Positions 36,789 through 48,707 are shown, numbered from the stretch's first letter. The stretch is DNA of 64,000 bases from Diphasiastrum complanatum (GCA_029204225.1 CM055093.1:19644041-19708040), one strand, 5' to 3'. Translations and numbers: made by a program. Notes: generated from the letters alone by a model not told the origin.

Positions 36789-37679
36789 TGTTGTCAAGAA
36801 GTAGAACGGTTCCACCTTCTCCTCCTAAGTCGTTTGTAGCATGGGAAGTAGGGCTCAAACCTAGGAGCCTTGATGATGCATGCAAAACAAAAGGCGTTAA
36901 CACTATTTCTACTTGCAAGCAAGATGCCTTGAACACACAACCAAAACCAAATAGTACTAATTTTAAAAATAAAACCACACTAACTCTAACACACTCTTCC
37001 ACACCTTCTCCTCTCCCTCTTTCTCTTCCCTCTCTACTCACTCATACACTCTTCCACAAACTCTTAAAAAGCTCCACTAAATTAGAAACACACAATGATT
37101 TAGCACATATCCTAATATGGGCTAAAATAGCAAGAACTTAATAACAAAAGCAATATGCATAAAGTTGCACTATAATTAGCCACACACCAAAATTAGCACA
37201 AGTGGACCCAAAATGGTAGCACTTAGCTCTCTTGCATTAAGAATAGAAATTACATAGAAAGGGCTTCTCTTTATAGAAGCTTGTGGAGTGTCCTTTCCAC
37301 ATTTACTTATGGGACTAGGAATTCAAAGTCTCAATATAGAATGCAAGTTCTTTTTTAGGATCTTGGTATTGGCTTTTGCATACTTTTTTTAAGTCTAAGT
37401 TCAAACCTTGAGACTTGCAAAAATTGATTTCCTGCCCCCTACTGACTAATGGCACCACAAGTTGGATTTATGCACGCAGGGTGCCATACTTGGGGCCTAA
37501 CGCAACTTATCTACTGACAACTCTTTAAGATGGGCTTATACGTGCAGGATGTCATGCTTGGGCCATTTATTATGCAAAATTGATATTTATAGTAGCTTCA
37601 TCCCTGTAAGGTACTACTTTCTGCAGTTCTCTCGAGCTCCATTGAAATGCCCCTTAGGCCTTGTATTCCAGCCCCCACA
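36789..37679 (-). repeat. 3' LTR of the complete gypsy element (891 bp)
   Basis: TG...CA ends; nearly the same sequence as 48878-49770. The extra ORF of the element runs about 65 bp into it on the minus strand. Confidence 0.95.
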
Positions 37680-39986
37680 CTCCCCCGCTGCTAAATGGTT
37701 GCCAGTCCCATGGCAATTCACTTGAATAGGGCTTCCTGCATTGGTCTTGCGGATTTCCTGGATGAGTTTTCCGTAACCCTCCAGTGCTTGGGCTCGTATA
37801 GTGTTGTCATCCTTGAGAGGCCCGAACACATGGGAGCTATGGGGCAACCATTGGGAGCGTTGCCACTCTTCCACTTGCGCTGCATGTTGGGATGCCGTCA
37901 TTGCTGCTCGGTAATAGATTCTTGCCATGGTTAACTGGTCCTTACGTTTGAGACTAGGGACAGGGGTGTTGGGATCGAAAAACAAGGGACCCAAGGAGCG
38001 ATCCCAATAGAATTCGAGAGTACTAAGGAAAGCAAGCTCCTTGCAGTTGAGCGCCGCTTGCCGCACCGTGGAATCAACTGATTGGTGGTGCCTGTGATGA
38101 AACTGCTCCAAGGCATACTGGAAATTTGCTTGGTTCTTCCAAGTCCTAGCGTTTGGAATGATGGGCCAGTTTGGTGGTGCACTGGCATCCTTCTGCTTTT
38201 CGGGCCACGTTGCTTGCCTGGGGATGGGTAGATAGCGGGGATTCACGCGCAGATACCTGAGAATCCTAAATTATTTGTCCATGACCTTTTTGTCATCCTT
38301 GAAGAGGACATTGCGCCATATGGGTTGGGGTGCCAGTTGCTCGATGATCTGTTCTTCCTTGCCTTTGATTTTTAGCTGCGGAGCATGGCAACCCATATGC
38401 CCCTCACATCTCGTCTTCTGGATAAGTGGCCTTGTACTCTTGGATGGATTCTTCAAGCGACTGTGGTTTTAAAGATATGTCTGGCTCTAGATGGGGCTAT
38501 GCTGTGGCTTGGCCTTGTTGTGCGTGAATCACCAGGGGACAAAAGGTTCGGTGTGGCGGCAGCCGCAGATGGGTCACCCTCAAGAATGTCATCAATAGAA
38601 AGGACGCATCAAAGTCAACATGGGCCGGGTTGGAGGCTTGTGCGCTGGCTGGCTGGTGGGGCGCTTTGAGGTGTGGCGGGAGGTTCTCTGGTCGCAAGCA
38701 AAGCATCCAGCTATTTTTCTAGCTCTGCGTTCTATTTCTTCAACCCAGTAATTAACTCAATGAATGGTTGGGTATATTCAGACTGTTGAGCTTCAAAATT
38801 TTGCAACATCGTATGATAGGTCTGAAGTTTGTCTAAGAGCTCATTGTATTTTTCTACGGAGAACAAAGATGAATTTGGTTGAGGTGGAACTGAAAGATAG
38901 AAATCGATTGTTTGTTTTTGGTCGTCGCACATTTTTTTTCTGAGTTTTGATGATCGTTTCTTTTCCAAGAGTTATATTGATTTGGCGTGAGGTCTGCTGC
39001 TTTTCTGCCTGGAGATGGGCATCATGGTGTTTCTGTGTCTGTTGCAATGTTGAGGCCAACTGTTGGTGTGATTGGATGCTAGAACGCATTGCATCCATTT
39101 TTTGTTGCATCATGGCCATTTGCTTCCTTGCGTGATCTGCCTCTTGTTGCAATTGTTGGTTGTAGAGCTCAAGGTCCTATTTAACTTTCATTGCTGACTC
39201 CGCCCGGCGATGGTGGTGGAGTTGATCTTGCAACAACCAGTTGAGATCCTTGAGTAGACCGTGCGCATGAGAAAGTGCACTAGCCGCTGGGACATCAACC
39301 TCCTTTGGTGGCTTGCCAAAATCTGGGATATTGTGGATGGCTCTAGATGGGGCTTCTTGAACTTCTACATTCTGAGGCGGATTTTTATCGTGCACATCGG
39401 GGGGGCCGGCTCCATCAGAGTATCCTATATAGGTGGGCATGGGCGACCCTTCTCCTTGATCAAGAATGATAATTTCTTCCCCTTGAGTGTCTGGAGCCTC
39501 TTTGGCGGTATTTGCTACCATGGTATCTTTAGGCTGATCTTCGATAGTTGCGTGCCTTGGTGGTGAGTTGATCTCTGTTGGAATCTGGGGTAGAGGGAGA
39601 AGCTTAAAAGATGGCCTCCACTTGAGTAGCTCTTGGAGTCGGCAGCTCTACCTTGAAGGGCTAGTTGGAATAGTCGTTGCTGGTGGTGGTGGTGTGGCTT
39701 CATCCATTAGTATGGACTCCAATTGCATGGAAAAAGGATGTTTGGGCGAGTTGGGTGCGGCTTGGACTGCTGCTTGTGCTGGTCAAATAGGAGAACTAAG
39801 ACAGTGAAAATTGAGAGAGATATTGAGATTTTTGTCTCCGCTAGTGACTTGTGCTGTTCTACTTGGCTGCACAGTGAAGGGTTTGGAACTGTTCAGATCA
39901 TTGGCAAATGGTATTTCCTTCACTGGCACTGAGTTCAAAGTTTTTTGATGAAAATAGAACTTTTTTTTTTTTGACTGTTGATTCAC
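37614..39986 (-). pseudogene. Extra ORF between pol and 3' LTR: proline-rich, coiled-coil protein
   Basis: Lies downstream of integrase in the sense direction of the element. From the N-terminal side: a Pro-rich part (DEATPPPPATTIP; EEIIILDQGEGSPMP) at about 39700-39270; a Gln/His-rich probable coiled coil (EADHARKQMAMMQQKMDAM, LQQTQKHHDAHLQAEKQ) at 39150-38960; and a C-terminal 210-codon ORF (38246-37614) with FQYALEQFHHRHHQSVD, ELAFLSTLEFYWDRSLGPL and ARIYYRAAMTASQHAAQ. That ORF ends inside the LTR. Frameshifts and stops at about 39170, 38840 and 38250 break it. Plant Athila/Tat elements are known to carry extra ORFs here, some called env-like. I see no signal peptide or transmembrane segment, so env is not supported. 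Function unknown. Confidence 0.6.
37680..37688 (-). promoter_or_regulatory. Polypurine tract
   Basis: The minus strand reads GCGGGGGAG directly before the 3' LTR, in the expected place for plus-strand priming. Confidence 0.6.
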
Positions 39987-40219
39987 TTTGTTGCACAGTA
40001 CTATATTTGGTGGCCTTCAACGTCCTTACTTGTAACCTGTACTAACTCCATGAACCATGTAGATTGTTTTTCCGTCCCTAGAGATACTCTACTCTCTACA
40101 CATAACACCACTCCCTGTACATTGTATCACAAAAAGACAGACAAATAGAAGAACCGTTCATAAACAACTGAGAAAATGCAAAGAAAGGCAAAAAATAATC
40201 ATACAAAAAATGATGAAGT
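39987..40219 (-). other. Spacer between integrase stop and extra ORF
   Basis: About 230 bp of noncoding sequence in the gypsy element; no promoter or splice signal stands out. Confidence 0.4.
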
Positions 40220-41600
40220 TTATACAGTAGGAGGTAAGTGGTAATAGTGCCTTAGCCGACTACCATTTACCAAGGTGGGTAAAAGGTCACCCTCCTGTGT
40301 GGCCAATTGAACTGCGCCATTCTCGAATATTTTCATTACTTGATAGGGTTCGAGGCCGGAAAATTTCAATTTGCCTTTCGTGACCTTGCTCTGATACATC
40401 AATGCTAGGTCACCTTTGTGTAAGTCCTTTTGTTTTAGGACATGGTCATGCCAGGCTTTGCGACATTTCTTTTCGGTGTGCAATGCGTGCAAGGCAATGG
40501 TTCGGGTTTCGCATAAATTCATCAGTAAGGCTAATCGACATTGGGTAGACTTACTTGTGTCTAATCGTTCCATCATGGCCACTCTTAGGCTAGGGACAAT
40601 GAACTCAGCAGGCATTACAGCCTCGGGTCCATAGACCAGTTAAAATGGGGTATGGCCAGTGGCAAGCTTATAGGTTGTTCAAAACGCCCATAAAGCTGCT
40701 TGGAGTTTATGTTCCCAATTGGACCTACTGGCTTCCATGGTCTTTGTGATAATATTGCACAAAATCTTGTTGGAAGATTCGACCTGTCCATTACATCGGA
40801 GATAATAAGGCATACTCTTGCGATGAACCACAAGGAATTCAACTAGGAGTACTCATACCGTTTCATTTAGGAAGTGAGTTCCGCGATCACTCACAAGTTC
40901 TAAAGGGCATCCGAAGCGCATGATCATGTTCTCATAGAGAAACTTAGCTGTGCTGGCTGCATTGGCTACTCTAACGACCTTCACTTCTACCCACTTCATA
41001 AAATAATCTGTCGCCACTATAATATATCGGGCTTGACTTCCTCTAGCGGCTGGGTGGATGGGAGCAACATAATCTATGCCCCATTTCTCGAAAGGATTTT
41101 CTGCTATGATAGGCTTTAAAGGCATAAACCCATATTTTCTCGGTTTTGTGGCTCTTTGGCAAACATCACAGTGTTTCACAAAGGTTGCCACATCGTGGTG
41201 TAGGGTAGGCCACCAAAATCCTCTTTGGAGGACCTTTCGAGTAGTAGCATCAGCGGCCAAGTGACCACCACCAATTCCTTCATGAGTTGTACTAATAATA
41301 GGTTTTATTTCATGGTCCAGTAGGCATCTTCGAAGGATATGGTCTATTCCCATTCGATAAAGTTGTCCAGCTATTAAGCTATACGGGGCAGCTTTTATTA
41401 TCAACTTTTGTTGATCTACGGAAGGTAGTGAAGGATCAGGTCGTCCCCTCACAAGATACTCAACTATATCGGCAGCCCATTCTGGAACTACATCAGCATA
41501 AAAAATATGAACATCCGGGAGTTCATCATCAACTCCCACTTCTTCTCGACATGTCGTCAATCTAGAGAGGTGGTCAGCCAAATAATGTTGTTTTCCAGTC
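40220..41600 (-). pseudogene. Gypsy integrase
   Basis: Zinc-binding H-H-C-C region HEGIGGGHLAADAT...FVKHCDVCQR near 41290-41160. The catalytic core has the first Asp in WGIDYVAPIHP and the second in VSDRGTHFLNE (near 40890). The third catalytic residue is in CNGQVESSNKIL near 40790, readable only after a frameshift at about 40850. Further downstream are VYGPEAVMPAEFIVPSLR and a C-terminal LHKGDLALMYQSK...LKFSGLEPYQVMKI, ending at the 40220 stop. The D-D-E set is present, but stops and the frameshift interrupt the chain. It would have inserted the cDNA of this element. Confidence 0.9.
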
Positions 41601-42135
41601 CTAACCACTATCCGAAATTCAAACTCTTGAAGCTGTAAAAGCCATCGTGTAATACGACCCGTCGTACAAGGTCGATTTACCAGATAAAACAATGGTTGAT
41701 GGTCGACATAAAAGACAAAAGGGTTGGCCAAAAGGTAATGTTGAAATGTCTTTATGCTAAAAATCATGGCAAGAGCCTCCCGCTAGGTGGTAGTGTAGTT
41801 AACTTTAGCTTCAATGGGCTGAGGCTCGCGAAGCGGATGGGAAAATCTTTTTTTTTCTCACTTGGTTGGGTTAACACGATCCCTATTGCATACTTAGATG
41901 CATCCGTGTGCACGTGAAATTCAATGCTCCAATTTGGAGACCGTAGGATTAGGGCGGTGACCAAGGCTTGCTTAATCTTCTTGAAGGCGTCTAGGGCTTC
42001 ATGTGTCCACTTAGGTTCAACAGCGAGGCGGTAGAGTGGCAAGGCCAATAATGCAGATAGTAATATAAAACATCTATAGTAATTGGCATGGCCCATAAAG
42101 GTAAAGACATCACGCATTGTTTTGGGTAGGGTCAT
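41601..42135 (-). pseudogene. Gypsy RNase H
   Basis: Connection region KTMRDVFTFMGHANYYRCF, then the RNase H start IEFHVHTDASKYAIGIVL with its first catalytic Asp, and the remainder after a frameshift at about 41765 (FVFYVDHQPLFYLVNRP, ITRWLLQLQEFEF, HYLADHLSRL). The Glu-containing motif normally near YSxxEREALA is damaged at the shift. It would degrade the RNA template during cDNA synthesis. Confidence 0.87.
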
Positions 42136-42960
42136 CTCAATTATTACTTTGATCTTATCTGGATCAATGGCATTGCAATATGATATGTCCTAGCACGATG
42201 CCATGAGTTACCCATATTTGGCATTTGGTTGGGTTAAGGGAAATGCCATATCTTTGACATTGTTGCAGAAGTCATTCCAGACGATTTAAGTGATACCTAC
42301 GGGTTGAATGTACACATAATTTATCAAGGAATACTTCTAAGAATTTCTGAAGAAACTCCTTGAAGGCATGTTGCATAACCCTCTGGAAGGTGCTTGGTGC
42401 ATTACACAACCCAAATGGCATTACGCGAAAAGCATAAGTCCCCCATGCGGTTGAAAAGGCAGTTTTATGCTGGTCTTCAAGTGTTATTTGCACTTGGTTA
42501 TACCCACTGAATTCGTCGAGGAAACTATAGCCCTCTTCTCCTGCTATTCGTTTGAGCACTCCTTCGGTAAAGGGCAAGGGAAAGTGGTCCTTCTTTGTGA
42601 CTGCGTTAAGTTTCTTGAGGTCTACACAAATGCGTAGTTTCCCGTTCTTTTTAGGCACAATCACAATTGGGGATATCCAGTCTCGGTATGCTCAATCTCA
42701 TATATGAATCCAGCTTCTAGTAACTTTTCCAACTCTTGTTGAATCAGTTCGGAGTAATGGGGGTTGCAGTGATAAGGTCGACTCACTTTGGGTTCGGCAC
42801 CATCGACTAACGGAATGGTGTGCTGCACTACTTCAGGTGGTATTCCCTTCATATCCTTGTAGGACCATGCAAAACAATCGCAGTATTCTCGTAGGAGGTC
42901 TCTTAGATCGGATAGTTCTTTAGTAGTAAGTTGTTCACCTACATAGACTATCTTCTTACC
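42136..42960 (-). pseudogene. Gypsy reverse transcriptase with altered active site
   Basis: N-terminal side EVVQHTIPLVDGAEPK, PYHCNPHYSELI and FIYEIEHTE. A 2-nt frameshift near 42680 follows, then IVPKKNGKLRICVDLKKLN, GYSFLDEFSGYNQVQI (motif A, Asp present), WGTYAFRVMPFGLCNAPSTFQRVM, and VFLDKLCVHS where the family has F/Y-x-D-D. The second Asp is Lys, which should abolish polymerisation. A stop follows at about 42272, and pieces of the thumb (GISLNPTKCQIWVTHG, LGHII) continue in shifted frames. Confidence 0.9.
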
Positions 42961-44330
42961 TTCTCCAGGATCGGCTAGATCTAGAGGTTGGACTTTCGCA
43001 GGACCCTCATACGAACAAGAATTTTCAGGTGCGTCATTCGAGTCGGGTTCCTGCTGGGCTTGGGGCATAACAACGATCACATCATCTAAGGTATAGTCTC
43101 AAAAGTATGCTGGTACTCGTGCAAAGGCTCAACCGTCAATTCTGAATCATGTCTTAGTTTCTGATTTTGGGATGGAGAAGTGGATGTTGTCGAGACTCTT
43201 TTTGAGACCTTAGATGCAACATCTATCGGTTGAATTTTGGTATTCATGAGTTGTGGACGATCACAACCCATCTTAGCTTTTCCCTTCATATTAGCAAGTA
43301 TTTGAGAAGTTGGATTCTTCACTGCCACCATATTGACAGAGCACGAGCAAATAGGAGGGTTTGAGGGAGAAACTGTCTTCTCAAGGGGGTCCCACAATGT
43401 GGTGTCCACACTGGTTATGACATCATCTACTGGATTGTCCCATTGGCTTATTTTGACCCGTATTGATACACACTTGTGGGGCGAAGCTCTTTAGAGACCT
43501 TAGCCAAGGATGGGATTTTAGGGATGCCTTCTGGTAGTCGTCTTTCTCCATAACGTTGGGGATCGAAGTAAGATAATGCTTGTTCGTCAGAATATCCCAC
43601 ATCATCTTCCAAGGTGATTAATGAGCACCAAGGAAGAAGTTCTTCTTCACAAGGTTTTGGGGGTGGTTCTAATGGAAGCCATGATAGTTCGATCATGTTC
43701 ACCCCGATTTCGATCTCATCATCAAGGGTGACAAGCTTTGGGTTTGCAGGTTTTGACTCTTGATTGGCTTCTCAGAGTAGGGAGATGGATTCTTTTACGG
43801 AGCTCATACAATTGACTGTAGTTAGAGCATCAATCCAATTGATGATATCAGTATCAGATTCTTGATGGATTCCCAATGGCTTGTAGCGCTTCTTCAAATT
43901 TTGATCGATCGTGTAATCGGCAGTGGACGAAGTCGTTTCTTCTAACGGGCTCGCAGGCTTAATGGTCCAGGTATTTGGATCGACTCTCACGGCTCGATCC
44001 CGATTCTCCAATGTGATACGATCTGTACCCCAGTCATGGCGTACTTTGGCTAACTTTAGCTAGGGTCTTCCTAACAGAAGTTGGTAAGATAAGGTTGTTT
44101 TTGGAAGATCTAAGACTGTGAATATAATGACAAAGCGAAGATCAGCGACCTTCACATGTACATTTTTGACAATTCTCATGGGTTTGACACAGCTCTGATC
44201 AGCAAGTTTTATAGAAAAATCTGTGGGCTTTAAGGCACTCAGCCCCCACTCTCGATATATGTGTGATGACATGATGTTTACACCTGAACCACCGTCAATA
44301 ACAGCAGCTACTGAAGGGAGGTTCTTGTGC
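42961..44330 (-). pseudogene. Gypsy aspartic protease and protease-RT linker
   Basis: Protease: VAAVIDGGSGVNIMSSHIYR near 44310-44250, with D-G-G in place of the common D-T/S-G, then LADQSCVKPMRIV and a second hydrophobic half LSYQLLLGRPW. Linker: KPLGIHQESDTDIINWIDAL (43900-43830) and SDEQALSYFDPQRYGERRLP (43590-43540), then a low-complexity acidic stretch. Broken by stops at about 44059, 43771, 43422 and 43085. The related gypsy remnant at 26.0-26.4 kb shares the linker motifs. Confidence 0.78.
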
Positions 44331-44486
44331 TAAACAGCATATAGACATTCTCAAGGCTGAACTCTAACTGAGGTGGTGGATCATGACTTGTGGCAGCAAG
44401 GTTTACCGAGATGATTTGATGGTTCATCTGAGGCCCAGGCTGTTGTACTACTAAGGCTGGTGCTGCTGCATCCTCCATTGGTATTG

Positions 44487-45488
44487 TCATGCAACGGCTT
44501 GTATTATTGGATTGTAGATACAAGTAGATGTATCATGATTGTTGGTGTTGCAAAAGATGCAAAACCTTTGGGCTATCTGTCTATTCTGTGGACATTCGTT
44601 CGCCGTGTGATTTTGTTGACATGTGGGACACCAAACATTATCACACTTGGGAAATTGGTTGACAATAGGCCCTTGTGGTGTGGTATTTTTCAATTTCTGT
44701 TCAAAATCTTTGGATATCTTATCCATCTGTGCCTGGTGGATTTTGTTCATGATTTCAAGTTGCTGTAACAACAATTGTGTGGCAACATTGGCAGAGGATC
44801 CTTCACCTTGAGATCTATGGCTTTGGTCAGAGACAATGGCTTGCAAACATTGGGGTTCGTATTCTTCATCGGAGCCTTCATCCTCTTCGCGGATGGCATC
44901 ATCCATAGCATCACGTAAGGTAGCATAGGATTCTGGAGGTCTAAGTTCATATTGGATAGATTTCGGGAGGCCAGCCATGAACCATATGAGCACGGCCTGA
45001 TCAGGGGCTAAGTGGGTAGGGCATTCAGTCTTAAGACGTTTGAGTCGTTCGATGTAATCGCGTACCCTCTCATCCTTTCTCATTTTCATCTTACTAAGCA
45101 ATAAAAATGGGCTTTCAAGGAATCTGGATGATTTGAACCTCTTACCGAAAGAGTCCTTGAGTGATTCCCACTCGTTTTGTTCGTGACGCTCAAGGTTGAA
45201 ATACCACTCGCGAGCGGCATCAGTGAGGGCCATACTAAAGAGTCAGAGTTTTTCTTCTAGAGTTATCTCTCCATAGACTTCACATGCTTCCTCATAAATC
45301 TGAAGGTAGCGTGCTGGGTCGGTAGTACCATCGTATCGTGGTAGATCGAGTCTAGGAGCTCGTCGATTATGTGGAATGGCTCCTAGTAATGGTACAACAA
45401 AGGTTAACGGGTTGGGGATCCTTTGGGCTCTTGGTGCCTCAGGTGGTACTGGATTCTCTTGAGGTTGGTTTGGATTATTGGCAGCCAT
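44487..45488 (-). pseudogene. Gypsy gag with two zinc knuckles (one internal stop)
   Basis: Start at ATG 45488 (MAANNPNQPQENPVPPEAPR). A capsid-like retrotransposon gag domain follows (PRYDGTTDPARYLQIYEEA; ALTDAAREWYFNLERH; WESLKDSFGKRF; YIERLKRLK; FMAGLPKSIQYEL). A TGA at 45240-45242 splits it. An acidic region leads to a coiled-coil-like segment (LLLQQLEIMNKIHQAQMDKI) and two knuckles: CPTCQQNHTANEC (CX2CX3HX4C) and CIFCNTNNHDTSTC (CX2CX4HX4C). Apart from the one TGA (likely from CGA) the frame is open to 44487. It forms the virus-like particle core that packages the element RNA. Confidence 0.9.
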
Positions 45489-46188
45489 GTCGAACTGCTC
45501 TCATTAGAGGAGTTCCAATGCCCAAAAGGGCTGTCTAAGAAATGCCACGTAAGAGAGAGAAAATCGTCGGATTGTAAAACTCCGACCGAGTTTTGGGTCT
45601 GCCCGCACAACTCTGATGACTTGACCTCACTAGTAACGTATGTAGTTAACTGGAAGTTGGGTAGCCGCAACGCGTGGGGTCCATACTTCAAGATTCTATT
45701 TTCTACCATTAACTAACATAACTTCTCATGTAAATGCAAATCGTATTGCACATCAAAGTTTTCTTTCCATCTACTCAAAGCGTTCACATCAATGGAAAAC
45801 AGTCTTATCGATCTAAAAATCATGGCAAGAAACTTTGAATATTTTGGATCACAATGAGCGCCAACGTGAATCTAAATTTTTGCAATTCTGAAAATACGGA
45901 GTGTGTTGGATCAAATGGAGCGGCAAGGTTATTTCAAACTTTTGCGATTAAAAAATTTGCAATTTCAACACACATCTATTGAAAAATATTTTGTTTATTT
46001 TGCTCATAATTGCAAACCTTTGATTTTGCATATAAAACAAGAAACATGGAGTGTGATGGATCAAAAAGAGCGCCAAGGTCATTTCAAACTTTTCCAATTA
46101 ATATTTTTTTTAATTAAGACGAGTTTTAATAGCTTACAAGATACATAACAAGTTGGTTTTCTACTAGATTAATCTATCGATTATTAAG
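45489..46188. other. Gypsy leader with repeated motif upstream of the antisense gene
   Basis: No coding sequence on the element strand. On the plus strand, a block GGAGTGTG(T/A)TGGATCAAA...GGCAAGGT(T/C)ATTTCAAACTTTT occurs at about 45898 and 46050, with a weaker third copy (GGATCACAATGAGCGCCAACGTG) at 45846. It lies just before the ATG of the antisense gene and could be its promoter region or the subterminal part of an inserted element. Confidence 0.5.
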
Positions 46189-48707
46189 ATGTCTAAATAT
46201 CATCTCCATATTGATCTTCCCACAGAATATGCTCCACTGTCGAGAAAAAATCTGAAAGGATCCACCTTACCAGCTCACCAAAGGACAGAAGACATGAAAC
46301 ATTGTGATCTATGGGTTGATGGAAGTTTGTATCCAATCGATCCAAGCTCAATGCAACATCCAAATTTTAGATCGGTCACACAACTCATACTGTTTTTGTG
46401 TGAAGGACACAATGGTCTATTGGGTTATTGTGAAAGATTGAAAAGTTATGGCATTAGTAATTCAAGGAAAAAAATCCATTGTTTGGAAAATATGCTGAAT
46501 GGTTTGCTTACTGACTACCGAGAAAAAGAAACTATTTTTTTGCAAACAAAAGAAGAGAATGAAATCTTGAAGATAGATAATTCTCGTTTGCAAGATATTA
46601 TATTAAACCTTAACCAAGAAATTGACAATATGAAACTAATTGTACAAACATTGCGTACCTCATATTGTCAAATAAATGTAGAAGTAAACACATTACGGAA
46701 GAAAATACTAAACAATAAGCGAAAAAGAGTTATTTTAAAAAGTATTGACGAGCTTTCAACAAGTGGGGGTCAATGGAAAAAAAAAAATATCTTCTTTCAA
46801 GTAAGACTATGTTTTAAACTATTCATGTGTTTTGTTTCATCTAGCATTCAATGGTTGTGAATAAATCTTATTTTTCTTTTGCAGATCAGCTTTAGTCACC
46901 AATGAAAATCTGAAAGACAAGGACATGATTGGAAAGTCTTTGAGTGCAATACTTACAGCCAAGTCAACGACGAGTCTACTTGGAAATCAACGATATTCTC
47001 GAATCAAGTCCAAGATTGCAGAGGCCCTTATGGGCAAAGTCAGCAAGATCATTGACCGAAAATTAATACAAGGAGCATGTGATTATTCTGGTATTAGCAG
47101 GGATGCATATGACACAATGTTTAAAATTATCAAAGAGGCATTTGGACAAGTACATATAAATTTTTTTCCTATTCCCCAGCCCTTTCAAATCAAATTAGAG
47201 AGGGATGTGTTAAACAGGGGTTTACAAAACATCATTGGTATTCCTTACCATATAAATGAAATTTATAACTCAAAACATGGCACTTTGTCATATGATTCTA
47301 CCAACAATATGTTTGTAGATCTGAATGATTTACTGAGATTTATTGTAAAGTTTTATGGAATCACAAATGAAAGTGTTGAAAAATTGATATTAGTTCTCAA
47401 GTTAGATGAATCAGAAGTAATAAAGGGACAAAAGCTGGAAAGGGTTAGTGTTACAATTATGAATGGAGCATTAAGCAATACAATAAACTCGGAGAGTCTT
47501 GATTTCAGTGTGCAGTCCAAAAATAATATTTGGTGGTTGACAGCTTTTCAGATTTAAATCTATTGTATTGAGTACTAGCAACTAATTCATTTCGAGACTC
47601 TAATGGTTTTGTGTTTTAAGCTAATATTGTTTTGTTATTATAGGTCTGAGTTCAATTCTCCTAAAATAGTTCATGATTTTGTGTTAAGAAGATCACGACA
47701 TTCTATTTTGGATTTATAGTAAAACAGAATATCCAGAGATAATTAAGAATCATATGAGCGACACACCACTCAATGTTCCTAGAATAGGTGATTTTAAGGT
47801 GGAATGGCATTTGGTTGGAGACCTGAAGTCGTTGAAGTGCATGTTCAACGTCTCACATGGAGCAAATTCAAAACATCCATGCCTCTATTGCATGAAAACT
47901 ACACATGACATGTCGAAGAGCACGAGAGTTTCAAGGGATATAGAAGATCCGACTTGGAAACCAGTGTAACCGATTCCGCTTAAAAATGTTCACATTTGTA
48001 CACTACATGGAGAGGTTAGAATAATCAAAAAATTGATATACCTTCATATTTGGTTGTTTGGAATACTAAGCCAGAGTCATTAGCCAAAAAGGCAATAGCT
48101 CGATTGGAAGAAGTTTTATCAAAAGCCGGACTTCATAAAGGACACGCTAAAATACAAAAGGACGAGAAGCTTTAAGGGAAAACGGGAAACATCCCATGCA
48201 AACCAAGTATAGGAGGATCCAAAGCTCGTCGTTTCTTATCAAATCATTCCGGAAAACCAACTAAAATCCAGTACTCAATTTGGATAGATGTACTCAATGC
48301 CACAAAGGATTTTGAAGAAAAAGGAACAACGAGGATTAAAAAAGTTGAAGTCTGGACAAAGCTTGACAACATGGTCAAATTGCTCAGAAAAGATAAACTA
48401 TCTGATATAGATGTCCTACTAATTGAGAAATCAACAATTGAGTTTGTGGATGCAGTTAAAGACGCCTGGAGTGAAGATCATATTACGCATTATATAGTAA
48501 ATCTTTTTTCAATGTAACTAACTCTTCAATTTATAATCTCATTGCACATATGCTAAATTTAAAATGATTAATATGACAATATTTGTATCTCTAATATTGC
48601 AGCACATTTTTGTGAAGTTGCCACAGTTAGATTTGGGGAGGCGGATCCATGATGGTTTGACAAATAAGTTTGAAGGTTGTTTTTTGCACTGTCTTGTGGG
48701 GGAATGA
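46189..48707 (+). pseudogene. Unidentified multi-exon gene, antisense inside the gypsy leader
   Basis: Opposite in strand to the host element. Exon 1 is 46189-46800 (204 codons from ATG; QWKKK then donor CAA|GTAAGA); it contains coiled-coil-like Leu/Asn-rich sequence (FLQTKEENEILKIDNSRL). Exon 2 starts at 46885 after TTTTGCAG and runs to about 47557 (GNQRYSRIKSKIAEALMG; DYSGISRDAYDTMFKIIKE). Exon 3 runs from about 47645 to 48495 with VEWHLVGDLKSLKCMF, GANSKHPCLYCMK, VHICTLHGEVRII, KARRFLSNHSGKPTK and FVDAVKDAWSEDHITHYI. Exon 4 is 48603-48707 (FVKLPQLDLGRRIHDGL...FEGCFLHCLVGE, stop). Decay is clear: an A11 run shifts exon 1 by one base, there are stops at 47967-47969 and near 48173, and another shift near 47550. 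The combination of a His/Cys pair motif and long conserved-looking blocks recalls transposase-like proteins, but I cannot name a family. Confidence 0.6.

Noticed and set aside
37614-39986. Calling the extra gypsy ORF an env gene
   Set aside because: No signal peptide, transmembrane segment or fusion-like region can be seen, so only position favours env.
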